NCBI GenBank assembly: GCA_035531535.1
Contig: DATKSV010000003.1
Span: forward strand, 1 to 47,580
DNA from: AG-12 sp035531535
GTDB taxonomy: Bacteria > Chloroflexota > Dormibacteria > Aeolococcales > Bog-877
Direction of reading: 5' to 3'
Length of the DNA: 47,580 nt
Below, one piece after another: positions 1-8,355 of the stretch (positions are counted from its first letter, which is position 1; each line of letters opens with the position of its first letter). A program made the translations under genes and the position numbers. The notes beneath the pieces were generated by a model. That model searched no databases and was not told where the DNA came from. It saw only the letters and a list, made by a program, of their open reading frames with translations.

Positions 1-1
1 G

Positions 2-1033
2 CCACCCGATCTCCCGCGCGCGGTCGGGTACTCGCTAGACTCCAGCGGCGAGTGGGTGCCGTTTCCGCCGCAGGTGTCGGATGCCTTCGCTGCCGCTGGG
101 GGCCTTGTAAGCACCGTTCGAGACCTGGCCACCTGGGTCACCTGGCTCGGCTCGGCCTTCCGGCCGCCGCGCGGCAACGGGGCTGAGCTTTTGAGTCGCG
201 CATCCCGCCGCGAGCTGCAACGGGTGCATATCGCTACACCGCCCGCGCTCGTAGTCGGGGCGAGTGGTGCCATCCAGGTGACGATGGGCGGGTACGCGCT
301 CGGGCTGCGGGTGACAACCGACCTTCATCGCGGCACGTTCATCTCCCATGCCGGAGGCCTGCCCGGCTTCAAGCTCTTCATGACATGGCACCCGCAGTCG
401 GGCCATGGCGCCATCGTCCTCACCAACAGCCATCGCGGTGATCCGATCTCCCTCTGCAGCGAGGCGCTCGGTCGCACCCTGTCCCGATACCAAGTAGCGG
501 CTTCGAGTGTGACGCTCTGGCCGGAAACCGTAGCGCTGCGAGCACAGGTCGAGGAGCTGATCCGCAGATGGGATGACGATCTTGCGGCCAGGACCCTCGC
601 CGACAATGTCGACTTCGACCGTCCACTGCCCGAACGACGCGCCGAGATTGAGCGCTTGGTCGCGGAGGTCGGCCCCCTCCTCGACACCCCGCCCCATCTC
701 GGCATCGTCTCCGCGGCCACGCCGGCCGACGTGACGTGGTCTATCCCAGGGCGAAACGGAGAACTGCTGTGCATGATCCACCTGACGCCGGTAGCGCCGG
801 CGCAGGTCCAAGAGCTGGTGGTGAAGGCTTTCCCTGCCGGCTGCCCCCGCGCGGCTATGCCGGTGGACATCTCACCACGGCGCGCGCAGCTGGGCGAGGC
901 GTTCATCACCCCGATCACCAACGTGCGCGTCCACCTTCCGTCTCTGGCGACCCAGCCCCGCCTCACTGACACCGGTGACGGTGGGGGCCGAGCGGGGGTC
1001 GTCACTTACGGAGCCGGTGCGGAGTCAAGGTAA
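2..1033 (+). CDS. Serine beta-lactamase-like hydrolase, 5' end outside window
   Basis: C-terminal part of a class C beta-lactamase/penicillin-binding-protein-like serine hydrolase. The frame is open from base 2, so the catalytic SxxK motif lies upstream of the window. Visible is the late part of the fold: the AAGGLVSTVRDLATW stretch typical of this family, and HAGGLPGF, which sits where the third catalytic box (KTG/HxG) is found. After about residue 160 of the visible part comes a further 170-residue C-terminal region, often seen in secreted esterase or peptidase members of this family. Substrate cannot be told from the fragment. The TAA stop is at 1031-1033 and no neighbour is co-oriented within 3 kb. 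Confidence 0.8.
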   Translation, partial: PPDLPRAVGYSLDSSGEWVPFPPQVSDAFAAAGGLVSTVRDLATWVTWLGSAFRPPRGNGAELLSRASRRELQRVHIATPPALVVGASGAIQVTMGGYALGLRVTTDLHRGTFISHAGGLPGFKLFMTWHPQSGHGAIVLTNSHRGDPISLCSEALGRTLSRYQVAASSVTLWPETVALRAQVEELIRRWDDDLAARTLADNVDFDRPLPERRAEIERLVAEVGPLLDTPPHLGIVSAATPADVTWSIPGRNGELLCMIHLTPVAPAQVQELVVKAFPAGCPRAAMPVDISPRRAQLGEAFITPITNVRVHLPSLATQPRLTDTGDGGGRAGVVTYGAGAESR

Positions 1034-1349
1034 TCGCAGGCTGACGACGGACCAACGCATGTCGCAATAGGAGCAGGCCGAACGTGAGGGGACTCCGAGC
1101 TCCGGTGCCTTGGTAGCCGGAGGGTGGTTCGTCGTATGCCGAAACCCGGACGGTTTGCCTGTCGGCGCCCTGAGGCCAATCGGAGTTCCATCCATCCCTC
1201 GATGGCTGCTTCGGCAAGCCACGCCGCAACGCTGGGAGGCAAGGTGCAGCTACCTACACGCCGATCAGCGCCTCGCCCAGGGATTCCACTGGCTCGACGC
1301 GGCTGCTGGGGTTACCTACTAGAGCTGGCGGACGAGGGGGTTGAAGTCA
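1034..1349. other. Gene-poor stretch
   Basis: No frame here has a recognisable protein, start signal or conserved motif. Overlapping short open frames on both strands have the arginine-rich composition expected of chance frames in high-GC DNA. Confidence 0.5.
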
Positions 1350-1529
1350 TCATGAAAGGGGCAGCACATGTCGGAAACTGACTCCTCCCGTAACAAACAG
1401 GCCGATCGCCGCAACGGCCATCGGTGCTGCCGTGGCCGAGCCGACGGCCTTGGCGAGCCTCCCATTACCATAGTCGCCCATCAGGCGACGGCTCCCGGCA
1501 GCCAAGCTGGCCACGACTAGTAGTACAAC
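1350..1529 (-). pseudogene. Nramp-like metal transporter remnant (C-terminus)
   Basis: A minus-strand frame ends with a hydrophobic segment, then SRRLMGDYGNGRLAKAVG and a second hydrophobic segment. This looks like the C-terminal end of Nramp/MntH divalent-metal transporters, where a helix is followed by a short RRxxMGxxxNxR loop and a last helix. Only about 60 residues remain. The frame upstream on the same strand is shifted, and its sequence (about 1531-1728, with the stretch EKMASYRKAIAERSIY) does not resemble Nramp. I read it as a decayed fragment. The identification rests on motif memory only. Confidence 0.4.
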
Positions 1530-2018
1530 GCCGCAGGACCGGCGAGTTGATCCGCACCTGGCCCGGGGTCGGCTTGCCGTGCGCCACCGCAGCGTAAATG
1601 GAGCGCTCTGCGATCGCCTTCCTATAGGACGCCATCTTCTCGGCTGGAGAGTCGAGGCCAGGACGCTCGGGCAGCCACCTGTGTTCGGGACGCATCGGCA
1701 GATAGACCCCACTGGGCACCATGAGGCAGCCCCTCCAGGTCGGATAGGGATGCTGCCGTAGTCGCTTCCATGCGAGCGCACCGTTAGCCCCACACCCAAT
1801 GGGCTGGTGCGGCCAACTGGAGGCGCACCTAGGCCCGGAAATGGCTTCCAAGACGGCAGGGGCATCACCGCGGCAAAGGCCAGGCGGGTTCCCTGGGGGC
1901 GGCGGGCGAGGTTGTCGGCACCGACACGCAATCTGGAGGTTGGGTCGTACGTACCGCGAGTTACCGGTGTCACGGGTAGTCGCTCTCCAGGCCTAGAGGC
2001 CCCATGCCGGGCCCCTGG
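1530..2018. other. Probable decayed coding DNA
   Basis: On the minus strand, 1531-1728 has protein-like composition in a frame different from the adjacent Nramp-like fragment, but no family is recognised. The rest, up to the end of the MFS gene, shows nothing I can support. Confidence 0.3.
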
Positions 2019-3236
2019 TCACCGGCCAATGTCTGCGTGGTGCCGCTGGGTGAGGGCGATGAGCGCCCCCGCGACCAGCACGCCGGCAGACAGACCGAGG
2101 CCCGCCCTGAGCCCTGCGGGTCCATCCGAGAGCACGCCAGCCAGCACCGGGCCAGCACATTGGCCCAAAGCAAAGGCCACAGTGAGACTGGCGATCGCAG
2201 GAGTCCAGTGATGCGGCTGAAGGGAGCGGCGGGCGACCATGGTCACCGCCGTCACCACCGCGAGGAACGACCCCCCGAACAGCACGGCGGACCCCATGAC
2301 GGCCCCGGGCGAGGTGGACACGAGCGGCAGCAAGGCGCCGACGCTGACCACGGCGAGGACCATGCCCGGAGCGCGCCCGCCGCGGAGGTGGACGAGCGGG
2401 CGAACCCATATGAAAGCACCGGTGATCGACGCCGCACCGAGGACGACCCAGAAGGTTGTGATCTCTCCCGGGCCGGCCCCGTGGCCCTTCAAGAAGGCCA
2501 CGATGAAGGTCATGTACGCGATGTAGCCCGCCCCGAAGAATGCGTAGCTGAGGAACAGGGCCCGGAAGCGGCGCGCCGGCCAGTGCTTGTCGGCAAGGGG
2601 CGCGGCGCGTGGCTCACGGCTGGCACGGGCTGCCGGAGCCGCGATCGCGAACGCTAAGAGGCCGAGCCCGGCGAGAAGCACCCAGCCCCATCTCCAGCCG
2701 TTTGCCACCGGAGTGGAGGCAAGGAGAACCGGGATTGCCAGGCCCGACACCACGATCCCCGCTCCGCCGCCGGCGAAGTAAATCCCGAGGAGCGATGCAG
2801 CCCGGCGAGCGGACCCGGCCGTCCCGGCCTCGGCCACCAGCCCGGCGCCGGTGACAAAACAGATCGCACCGGAGACCCCGGCGAGGGCTCGCAAGCCAAC
2901 CAGCACGGTGGCGTTGCCGGTGGCAGCAGTGGCGAGGAGGGATGCCACGGTGACCCCGAGTCCGGCGAGAAAGGACCTGCGGGTCCCCAAGCGACGTGCG
3001 GCTAGGGAGGCAAGCAGGGCTCCGGCAAGGTATCCGAAGGCGTTCGCGGTGTTCATCGCGCCGGCGATGGCGAACGACCAGCGCAGCTCAAGCCGCATCG
3101 ATGGGAGCAACAAGGCGTAGGCGAAACGGCCCAGTCCGAGTGCGACCGCAGGTCCGAGTGCCAAGCCGAAGGCAACCGCAAACCCCGGGACGTGCGGGTG
3201 GCCGTCCCCCAGGGCTGGTCGCCGGTCACAGGGCAT
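2019..3236 (-). CDS. MFS transporter, YbfB/YjiJ type
   Basis: A 405-residue integral membrane protein with about 12 hydrophobic segments, the usual length for a major facilitator. The N-terminal helix contains GLGRFAYALLLPSM, characteristic of the YbfB/YjiJ (DUF1228) branch, and an ARRLGTRR loop sits where the conserved MFS loop 2-3 lies. It is likely an inner-membrane secondary exporter of unknown substrate. The start is ATG at 3236. It stands alone: the upstream minus-strand DNA is a decayed epimerase gene and the downstream DNA is non-coding. Family assignment is good; substrate is unknown. Confidence 0.85.
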   Translation of the reverse strand: MPCDRRPALGDGHPHVPGFAVAFGLALGPAVALGLGRFAYALLLPSMRLELRWSFAIAGAMNTANAFGYLAGALLASLAARRLGTRRSFLAGLGVTVASLLATAATGNATVLVGLRALAGVSGAICFVTGAGLVAEAGTAGSARRAASLLGIYFAGGGAGIVVSGLAIPVLLASTPVANGWRWGWVLLAGLGLLAFAIAAPAARASREPRAAPLADKHWPARRFRALFLSYAFFGAGYIAYMTFIVAFLKGHGAGPGEITTFWVVLGAASITGAFIWVRPLVHLRGGRAPGMVLAVVSVGALLPLVSTSPGAVMGSAVLFGGSFLAVVTAVTMVARRSLQPHHWTPAIASLTVAFALGQCAGPVLAGVLSDGPAGLRAGLGLSAGVLVAGALIALTQRHHADIGR

Positions 3237-3244
3237 TGGCTGGC

Positions 3245-3625
3245 TCAGTGGCGGCGTGCCTGGCGATGCTGCCCCTGCGCGTCCAGCCTCAGCACGGATC
3301 CGCGGCGAGCCTCCGTCGCCACACCGAGGGCGCCGAGGACGAGCGGCATCAGGTCGGCGCCGAGGCGCCTCGGCTCGGCGATGCGCGCCGAGGCGCCTGC
3401 CATGTGGGGGAGCTCATGGAACACCCCATCGGGTCGGAAGGTGGCCATCGCACCGAGAGGATGGCGAGATTGAATAGGTCGCCCACGACTGGCTCAGGAC
3501 CGAGCGATTGCAACAGCGCGCCGTTCGCTTGGGAGCGCTCCATGCCGGCGACGCCGTGGCGAGCAACGTACCCAGACGCACCCAACCACGCCGCTTGCAC
3601 TCACCAGCAAGAATCGCATGCCTTG
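3245..3625 (-). pseudogene. NAD(P)-dependent epimerase/dehydratase remnant
   Basis: Read on the minus strand, a start at about 3623 gives MRFLLVSASGVVG, an almost normal Rossmann-fold N-terminus of an extended short-chain epimerase. The sequence then continues in a second frame with GYVARHGVAGMERS and SLGPEPVVGDLF, and in a third with GVFHELPHMAGASARIAEPRR. These pieces follow each other in the order expected of this family (nucleotide-binding loop, GAEPVVGDL strand, VVFHL strand), but at least two frameshifts separate them. About 120 residues remain of a usual 300. Non-functional remnant. Confidence 0.55.
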
Positions 3626-4263
3626 ATGCTACCGTCGGCCAGGTCGGGACTGGGGCCACGAGGTCGTATGGCGGCGTAGGCGCGCTCGTCACGGACGCCA
3701 TCCGGGCGGCCCCGCACGGACCCTCGCCGGCCGTTCCCAAAGTGGGGGACTGGTGGAGCAAACCAATCCTGCGGTGGGCTGTGCCCATCCTCCAAAGGGC
3801 TGTGGCCCGCGGAAAGGCGGACGACAGGCTGACTTAGACGTCAGATGTTTCGAATGCTTGGCCCAAGGTGGTTCGAGTGGGACTGCGGGCCGGATTGTGT
3901 GGCGGGCGGCAAGCCCATCCCGGGGTCGAATCAGAAGCGACAGGTCGGCTACCACCGCGCGACGGCCAAGTCCTCTGTTGAAAAGTCGCCTGGTTTGGTA
4001 CTCCGTGGCGCGCAGGCCCCCCGGATGGGGCCTCCAGACGGCTGTGCCGGACAATGGTTGGCAGTTGGGGATATGAGATCACGTCAGCCGCTGCCGCGCC
4101 CTGGGGCAATACCTCAGGGTGATCAAGCGGCGCTCCCAACAAGGTTGTGAGTACCCCAGCGTCGAACACCAACCGAACGACTTTGGAGCCTCGCACCCGC
4201 ACCGGTTCGGCCTCGGCCCCCAGCGAGATGCCGCGCCCAAGCCGGGCACTAGTCGGAGCAAAG
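3626..4263. other. Gene-poor stretch
   Basis: No gene supported. A minus-strand frame starting near 4202 opens with VRLVFDAGVLTTLLG, faintly like the first strand of a PIN-domain toxin, but it loses all resemblance within 20 residues and no antitoxin gene adjoins it. Confidence 0.4.
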
Positions 4264-4282
4264 TGATATCTTATTCATATCA
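4264..4282. promoter_or_regulatory. AT-rich inverted repeat upstream of SPFH gene
   Basis: TGATAT (4264-4269) and ATATCA (4277-4282) form a 6-bp inverted repeat with a 7-nt spacer, inside an AT-rich patch that stands out from the surrounding GC-rich DNA. It ends 30 bp before the SPFH start codon. Position and symmetry suggest an operator overlapping the promoter. The ribbon-helix-helix protein encoded just downstream is one possible binder (inference). Confidence 0.45.
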
Positions 4283-4312
4283 GTTTATCGACTCCGCAGG
4301 ATAGGGGGAGAG

Positions 4313-5230
4313 ATGACACAGCCAGCCCCGCCATATGGCAGTCTCGGGTCCACTCCAGTTGGGCACTCGGGAATCCGAGTCGACATCCACGAGCGGACAG
4401 CCTGGGCGATCAACGGCTGGTTCGGAGTACTCGCCGCCGCCGCCTGTATCGCCGTCCAGCTCTTCGTCGTCCGTGGTTCAGCCACGGTCATCTCGGTCGC
4501 GCTCCTCCTGGTGGCCGCAGTCATCTTGGCCTCGCTGGTCATCGTCCAGCCCGGTCAGACCAGGGTGATGCGCTTCTTTGGCAGCTACGTCGGCACCGTG
4601 CGCGGTACCGGCCTGTCCTGGACCCTTCCGCTCAGCACCCGCCGGAATGTCAGCATTCGGGTGCGGAACTTCGAGACTAACCGTCTCAAGGTCAACGACG
4701 CTGATGGCAATCCGGTGGAGATCGCTGCCATTGTTGTCTGGCAGGTGGCCGACACTTCGCGTGCCCTCTACGCGGTGGAGGACTACCTGGCCTTCGTGCG
4801 AGTCCAGGCTGAGTCGGCGTTGCGCCATGTGGCGACCACGCACCCCTACGACGACCCAGAGGGCCGCGGCATCTCCCTGCGCGGCTCCATTGACATCGTC
4901 GCCGGCGAGCTGGCCGAGGAGGTGGCTCAGAGGGTCGCCATCGCCGGCATCGAGATCGTTGAGGTGCGCATCAGCCATCTCGCCTACGCGCCTGAGATAG
5001 CCCAAGTGATGCTCCGGCGGCAGCAGGCAAACGCGGTCGTGGCGGCGCGCTCCCGCATCGTCGACGGGGCGGTCGGAATGGTAGAACTGGCGCTCGCCCG
5101 GCTTAGCGAGCGCGGCATAGTCGCTCTCGACGAGGAGCGCAAGGCGGCGATGGTGAGCAACTTAATGGTAGTGCTTTGCAGCGATCAACCCGCTTCGCCG
5201 GTTGTCAATACCGGGACGCTTTACACCTGA
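4313..5230 (+). CDS. SPFH/Band 7 domain membrane protein
   Basis: A 305-residue stomatin/prohibitin-like membrane scaffold. The N-terminus has a cytoplasmic stretch and two hydrophobic segments (about residues 34-52 and 57-80). The SPFH domain starts at VQPGQTRVMRFFGSYVGTV and includes RVRNFETNRLKVNDADGNPVEI, the conserved strand pair of the family, followed by the helical region ending near residue 275. Such proteins oligomerise at the membrane and organise membrane microdomains or proteases. The ATG at 4313 is preceded by a strong GGGGGAG ribosome site. A ribbon-helix-helix gene follows 3 bp after the stop, so the two are probably co-transcribed. Confidence 0.88.
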   Translation: MTQPAPPYGSLGSTPVGHSGIRVDIHERTAWAINGWFGVLAAAACIAVQLFVVRGSATVISVALLLVAAVILASLVIVQPGQTRVMRFFGSYVGTVRGTGLSWTLPLSTRRNVSIRVRNFETNRLKVNDADGNPVEIAAIVVWQVADTSRALYAVEDYLAFVRVQAESALRHVATTHPYDDPEGRGISLRGSIDIVAGELAEEVAQRVAIAGIEIVEVRISHLAYAPEIAQVMLRRQQANAVVAARSRIVDGAVGMVELALARLSERGIVALDEERKAAMVSNLMVVLCSDQPASPVVNTGTLYT

Positions 5231-5233
5231 TAG

Positions 5234-5428
5234 GTGAATGCCCGCAAACCGGTACTGCTGCGCTTCGATCCCAGCGTCCACGATGCCCTGGCCAGGTGGG
5301 CGGCCGATGAGTTTCGCAGCCTCAATGCCCAAGTCGAGATGTTGCTGCGCCGGGCCCTCGACGACGCCGGGCGAATGCCGAAACGCGCCGGCCCCTTGCC
5401 CAGGCGAGGTCGGCCACCGGCGGCTTAA
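5234..5428 (+). CDS. Arc-like ribbon-helix-helix protein
   Basis: A 64-residue basic protein starting at GTG 5234. KPVLLRFDPSVHDALARWAADEFRS fits the beta strand plus first helix of a ribbon-helix-helix (Arc/MetJ fold) DNA-binding domain. LNAQVEMLLRRALDDAG fits the second helix; the SLNAQVEMLLRRAL sequence is typical of Arc family proteins. The basic C-terminal tail is probably disordered. Starting 3 bp after the SPFH gene, it is likely translated from the same message. Similar two-gene SPFH/Arc pairs occur in other bacteria. It may autoregulate through the inverted repeat at 4264-4282. No toxin gene is apparent. Confidence 0.75.
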   Translation: MNARKPVLLRFDPSVHDALARWAADEFRSLNAQVEMLLRRALDDAGRMPKRAGPLPRRGRPPAA

Positions 5429-7055
5429 CTGGCCTGGGGGTGCCGAGCCCTCGGTCCTCCACTCCCCGCCAGGCGGGTGGATCGCACCCGCCGCCAGTGG
5501 GACCACAGCAAGGCGACAGCTCTGGTAACTGGACTTGGTGACGGCCGAGCCCAGCCGAACCGCAACTCGACCGCGATGGTCTGGCTCTGGACCTAACCGC
5601 TAAGTCGTGGGCACGCTCCTGGCCTGCGGCCTGGCGCGAAGTGCCTAACGCAGGCAGCGTTGGGTTGACCAGAGCCTTGCCGCCCAGGCTGGCCCCGCAA
5701 TGACCAGGAGGGTGCCCAGCCCTGCTGGGCCGGTCGCTCCGGTTCTCCCTGGCGGTCTCGGCACTCCAGCCCGCGTGCTCCGGCAGCGCGTTGCGCTCCG
5801 GTCGCCCCTGGGGGCGCCGGACTGCGGCTGAGCTCGCTGAACCCAAAATGCCAGGAACGCCGTTGGCCCCTGCGCCGCTGGCGGGTCAGTGGCCGCCTCA
5901 CACTCAATGGTGCTTGTGGTTGCTCTGGACGAGGGCGGGAGAGTGGCCAGAAAACCGCGTCCTGGCCGATGCCGGCCACAGTCCCGGTACTTGTGAAAAC
6001 CCATCCCGGCTGCTAGCCAGGGCTGTCGAGCTGGCAATGAAGAGGCGGTCAGACTACCCGCACCAGGGGGCCGTGAGAGGTGAGTCGGGCGCTACTGCCA
6101 TCGATCTGGAGCTCGAGAGGCACGACCACCTGATAGACGCCTGTAGGGCTGGTGATCAGTCCGCTCCCTTCCAGCGGCCAGGTCCCGACCAGCGCCACAA
6201 GGCAGATCGGACGCCCAGGCTCTAGAGTGTCCCATCGCCCCACACCTGCAATTGGCATTGTGAAGCAGCCGATTGGATCCGGTTCCCCCTGACAGCAGAT
6301 GCCCCCGGGCTGGGGCGCTCCTCACTCCACAGGCAGAGCTGGCTCCCAAGCCCCGACGCTGACCTCGACCCGGGCTCGGAGATAGTCGCCAGCGGCGACT
6401 TGCATGAACTCAAGAACATTCGTCGCCCGAAGAGACGGTGCGTCGCGATCGGGCCCCCCGCGGCCTTCCTCTTGGATCATAGGACCAGCCCTCCCCACGG
6501 ATCTCGAGTGGAGACCGCGCCGTGCGGTGACGGTGGGCCCGCGTGCTATCCCGTGATGTCGGGGCGCCAAGGTGCGGCGCGGGTTTGGGCGGCGGAAGGT
6601 CGCAGCAGTTAGGTTGCCTGCAAGCTGCGGCCCGGATCGGGACCGGTGAGCGCCGCGATGGACGTCGCCGTGACGACTGCCCCAACCCGAGCCGCTAATC
6701 AGACCCATGCCTGAGCCGATACCCGCCGCCGGCACGGCCGTCATGACAAGCTGGAGTGGCCGAACCCGCTGGCACGTGACGGCCGCAGGCGACCCGACGG
6801 AGATCCAACATGGGCAAGGCTGGTGGTCCTGCTCCCATAAGCGTTCCGTCCGGCAAGCGAAGCAACCCGGCGGGTGACCAACCACATGGCCAACTCGCTA
6901 CGGACCCGGCCCGCTTCGCGGCCCTCTGGGCACCTGGTGGAAGGCCCAAGCACAAGGAGGTGATCGACCGGGCCAAAGGATCAGCCCCGAGTCGGGGGCA
7001 AGCGGGCCAGAGATGGCGTCGGACAGCGGGGCCTAACCCGATTCCCGGTGCCGGG
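5429..7055. other. Long gene-poor stretch
   Basis: About 1.6 kb without a gene I can name. Two minus-strand pieces have protein-like rather than chance composition. One is 6049-6258, a 69-codon frame with GRPICLVALVGTWPLEGSG. The other is the C-terminal end of the frame closing at 6322, with NVLEFMQVAAGDYLRARVEV. They lie in order on the same strand and may be parts of one broken gene. No family recognised and no ribosome site at either. Confidence 0.35.
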
Positions 7056-7256
7056 TCAGTTCCGGCGGCGCCCGCAGACTAAATAGGCGACGGATCCACC
7101 CGTGTTAGCAGCTGACAGCACGCGCCACAACCACTTGCTGCCACGAATCTGCGCCTGAGAGCGCCCCCCTATGTCACGCCAGGTGAACGCCGTCACCAGC
7201 ACGTGGAACGGTAGGTACCAGGCCAAGAAGGTCCAGTTCTGGCTCCGCCTTTGCAT
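7056..7256 (-). CDS. Small membrane protein, PLDc_N-like
   Basis: A 66-residue protein with two hydrophobic stretches separated by a charged loop. The C-terminal half, WRVLSAANTGGSVAYLV followed by CGRRR, matches the pattern of short actinobacterial-type membrane proteins related to the phospholipase D N-terminal (PLDc_N) region, which end in a helix plus FGRR-type motif. The start is ATG 7256. On the coding strand CATACT lies exactly 6 nt before it, a -10-like hexamer implying a leaderless message, which supports this start over longer upstream extensions. Function unknown. Confidence 0.6.
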   Translation of the reverse strand: MQRRSQNWTFLAWYLPFHVLVTAFTWRDIGGRSQAQIRGSKWLWRVLSAANTGGSVAYLVCGRRRN

Positions 7257-7408
7257 CCGCGCAGTATGGCACGGCGATCTGGCCGGGTCAGAGCCGGCTC
7301 TGGCCAGGATCGCCGGCGGCTTGAGGTTACGCCGACCTTCGCGGTGCCCCAGGGAGCCGCCCGATCCAGGGGGGCGAGCTGCGACCAAGGGGAAGGGGAT
7401 CATCGAGA

Positions 7409-7528
7409 TCACGACAGGACGCTTCCCGGCTTCTGGTGGGTGCGATAGGACTCGCCATCCAGGCCCAGTTCGTAGGCAAATTTCACCAGGCGGTCGACTG
7501 CGAACTGGGCCAGCATCGGGTCGGCCAT
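7409..7528 (-). pseudogene. Short coding-like fragment, unidentified
   Basis: A minus-strand frame reads DPKEWLALMADPMLAQF, then AVDRLVKFAYELGLDGESYR, which looks like real alpha-helical protein. An ATG start at 7528 gives only 39 residues. The frame is open further upstream to tandem stop codons, with no good start or ribosome site. It could be a very small gene or the end of a broken one. Family not recognised. Confidence 0.3.
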
Positions 7529-7768
7529 CAGGGCAAGCCATTCCTTGGGGTCGCGGTCGGAGGTCAGGAGAGTCGCGGGGCAACGACCTCATCACGCAGG
7601 CGACGGTCAGCGCCGGAGTGCGGAGCGCGGAGCGTGGAATGGTCGCCTTGACAACCCGGCCCCAGGGCAGAGTTCGCCGGCCTCCCCTGAGCTTCTTGGG
7701 CCTACGAAACCCAGGCCGACGGGGATCCCCTCCGGGGGAATCCCCGTACGAGGGCCGCCTGGAGAAGA

Positions 7769-8212
7769 TCAGCTGTTGGGGACGGCCAGCATGTCTTCGA
7801 GCAGTTGCCGCCACGGAACCGCTGGCCAGCCGATCTCGTGGGCCACCTTCCCGGCGACATGGACGGCCTCATAGACCCAGTCGAGCTCGGCGGCGAACTC
7901 AGGCGAGACCCCTGAGCCGGATTCCGCGGCGACCAGCTGCCCGAGCTGGAAGGCTGCCGTGGTCTCGGCGAGCCGGACCGCCTCAATCGACTTGGCAGCC
8001 TCGGCTCGCAGGTGTCGGTGCGCGGGCAGGGCGACGACCCGATCCGCCCATTGGGCACAAGCGATGGCCCGCCGCCATTCAGCGGACTTGGCGGAGCCCG
8101 AATGGGCCGCTCTCGATGCGTACTGGTCCAGCTGATCGGCCTCAGTGGCTGGCAGCACGTCCCGCAGGGCGTCAATCAGGTGGGTGATCATGAAGCTGGA
8201 TTCATCGCTCAT
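7769..8212 (-). CDS. Hypothetical 147-residue helical protein
   Basis: Predicted soluble, mostly helical protein of unknown function. It has no signal peptide, cysteine cluster or membrane segment. Conserved-looking features are WRRAIACAQWADRVVALPAH in the first half and EIGWPAVPWRQLLEDML near the C-terminus. The start is ATG 8212, with TAGAGT 7 nt upstream on the coding strand, compatible with a leaderless start. The amidase gene diverges from it, leaving a 143-bp shared promoter region. Composition and codon pattern are those of a real gene, but I recognise no family. Confidence 0.6.
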   Translation of the reverse strand: MSDESSFMITHLIDALRDVLPATEADQLDQYASRAAHSGSAKSAEWRRAIACAQWADRVVALPAHRHLRAEAAKSIEAVRLAETTAAFQLGQLVAAESGSGVSPEFAAELDWVYEAVHVAGKVAHEIGWPAVPWRQLLEDMLAVPNS

Positions 8213-8315
8213 GTGGCCAACTCTAAGTGGTCGGCCACGGCTGTGCGCGCCCGGCCGACCGTCAAGCGCGGCCCCTGGGGACTCCGCAAGCCGCGGCTTC
8301 CACAGCGCCCGGCCC

Positions 8316-8343
8316 TTGCGAATCGAGGGCCAGCGCCTATACT
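8316..8343 (+). promoter_or_regulatory. Sigma-70-type promoter of the amidase gene
   Basis: TTGCGA (8316-8321), 16-bp spacer, TATACT (8338-8343). Transcription would begin near 8350, only a few bases before the ATG at 8356. This fits the short or absent 5' leaders suggested elsewhere in the window. Confidence 0.55.
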
Positions 8344-8355
8344 CCCCCTAGCGCC

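Noticed and set aside
3865..3940. T-loop-like GGTTCGAGT and GGTCGAATC motifs hinting at tRNA genes
   Set aside because: No matching acceptor stem, anticodon arm or D-arm could be built around either motif.
3834..4202. Minus-strand frame beginning like a PIN-domain toxin
   Set aside because: Only a dozen residues resemble the fold; the acidic active-site residues and an antitoxin are missing.
6049..6258. 69-codon minus-strand frame with protein-like composition
   Set aside because: No ribosome site, promoter, family or partner; listed only in the description of the gene-poor stretch.
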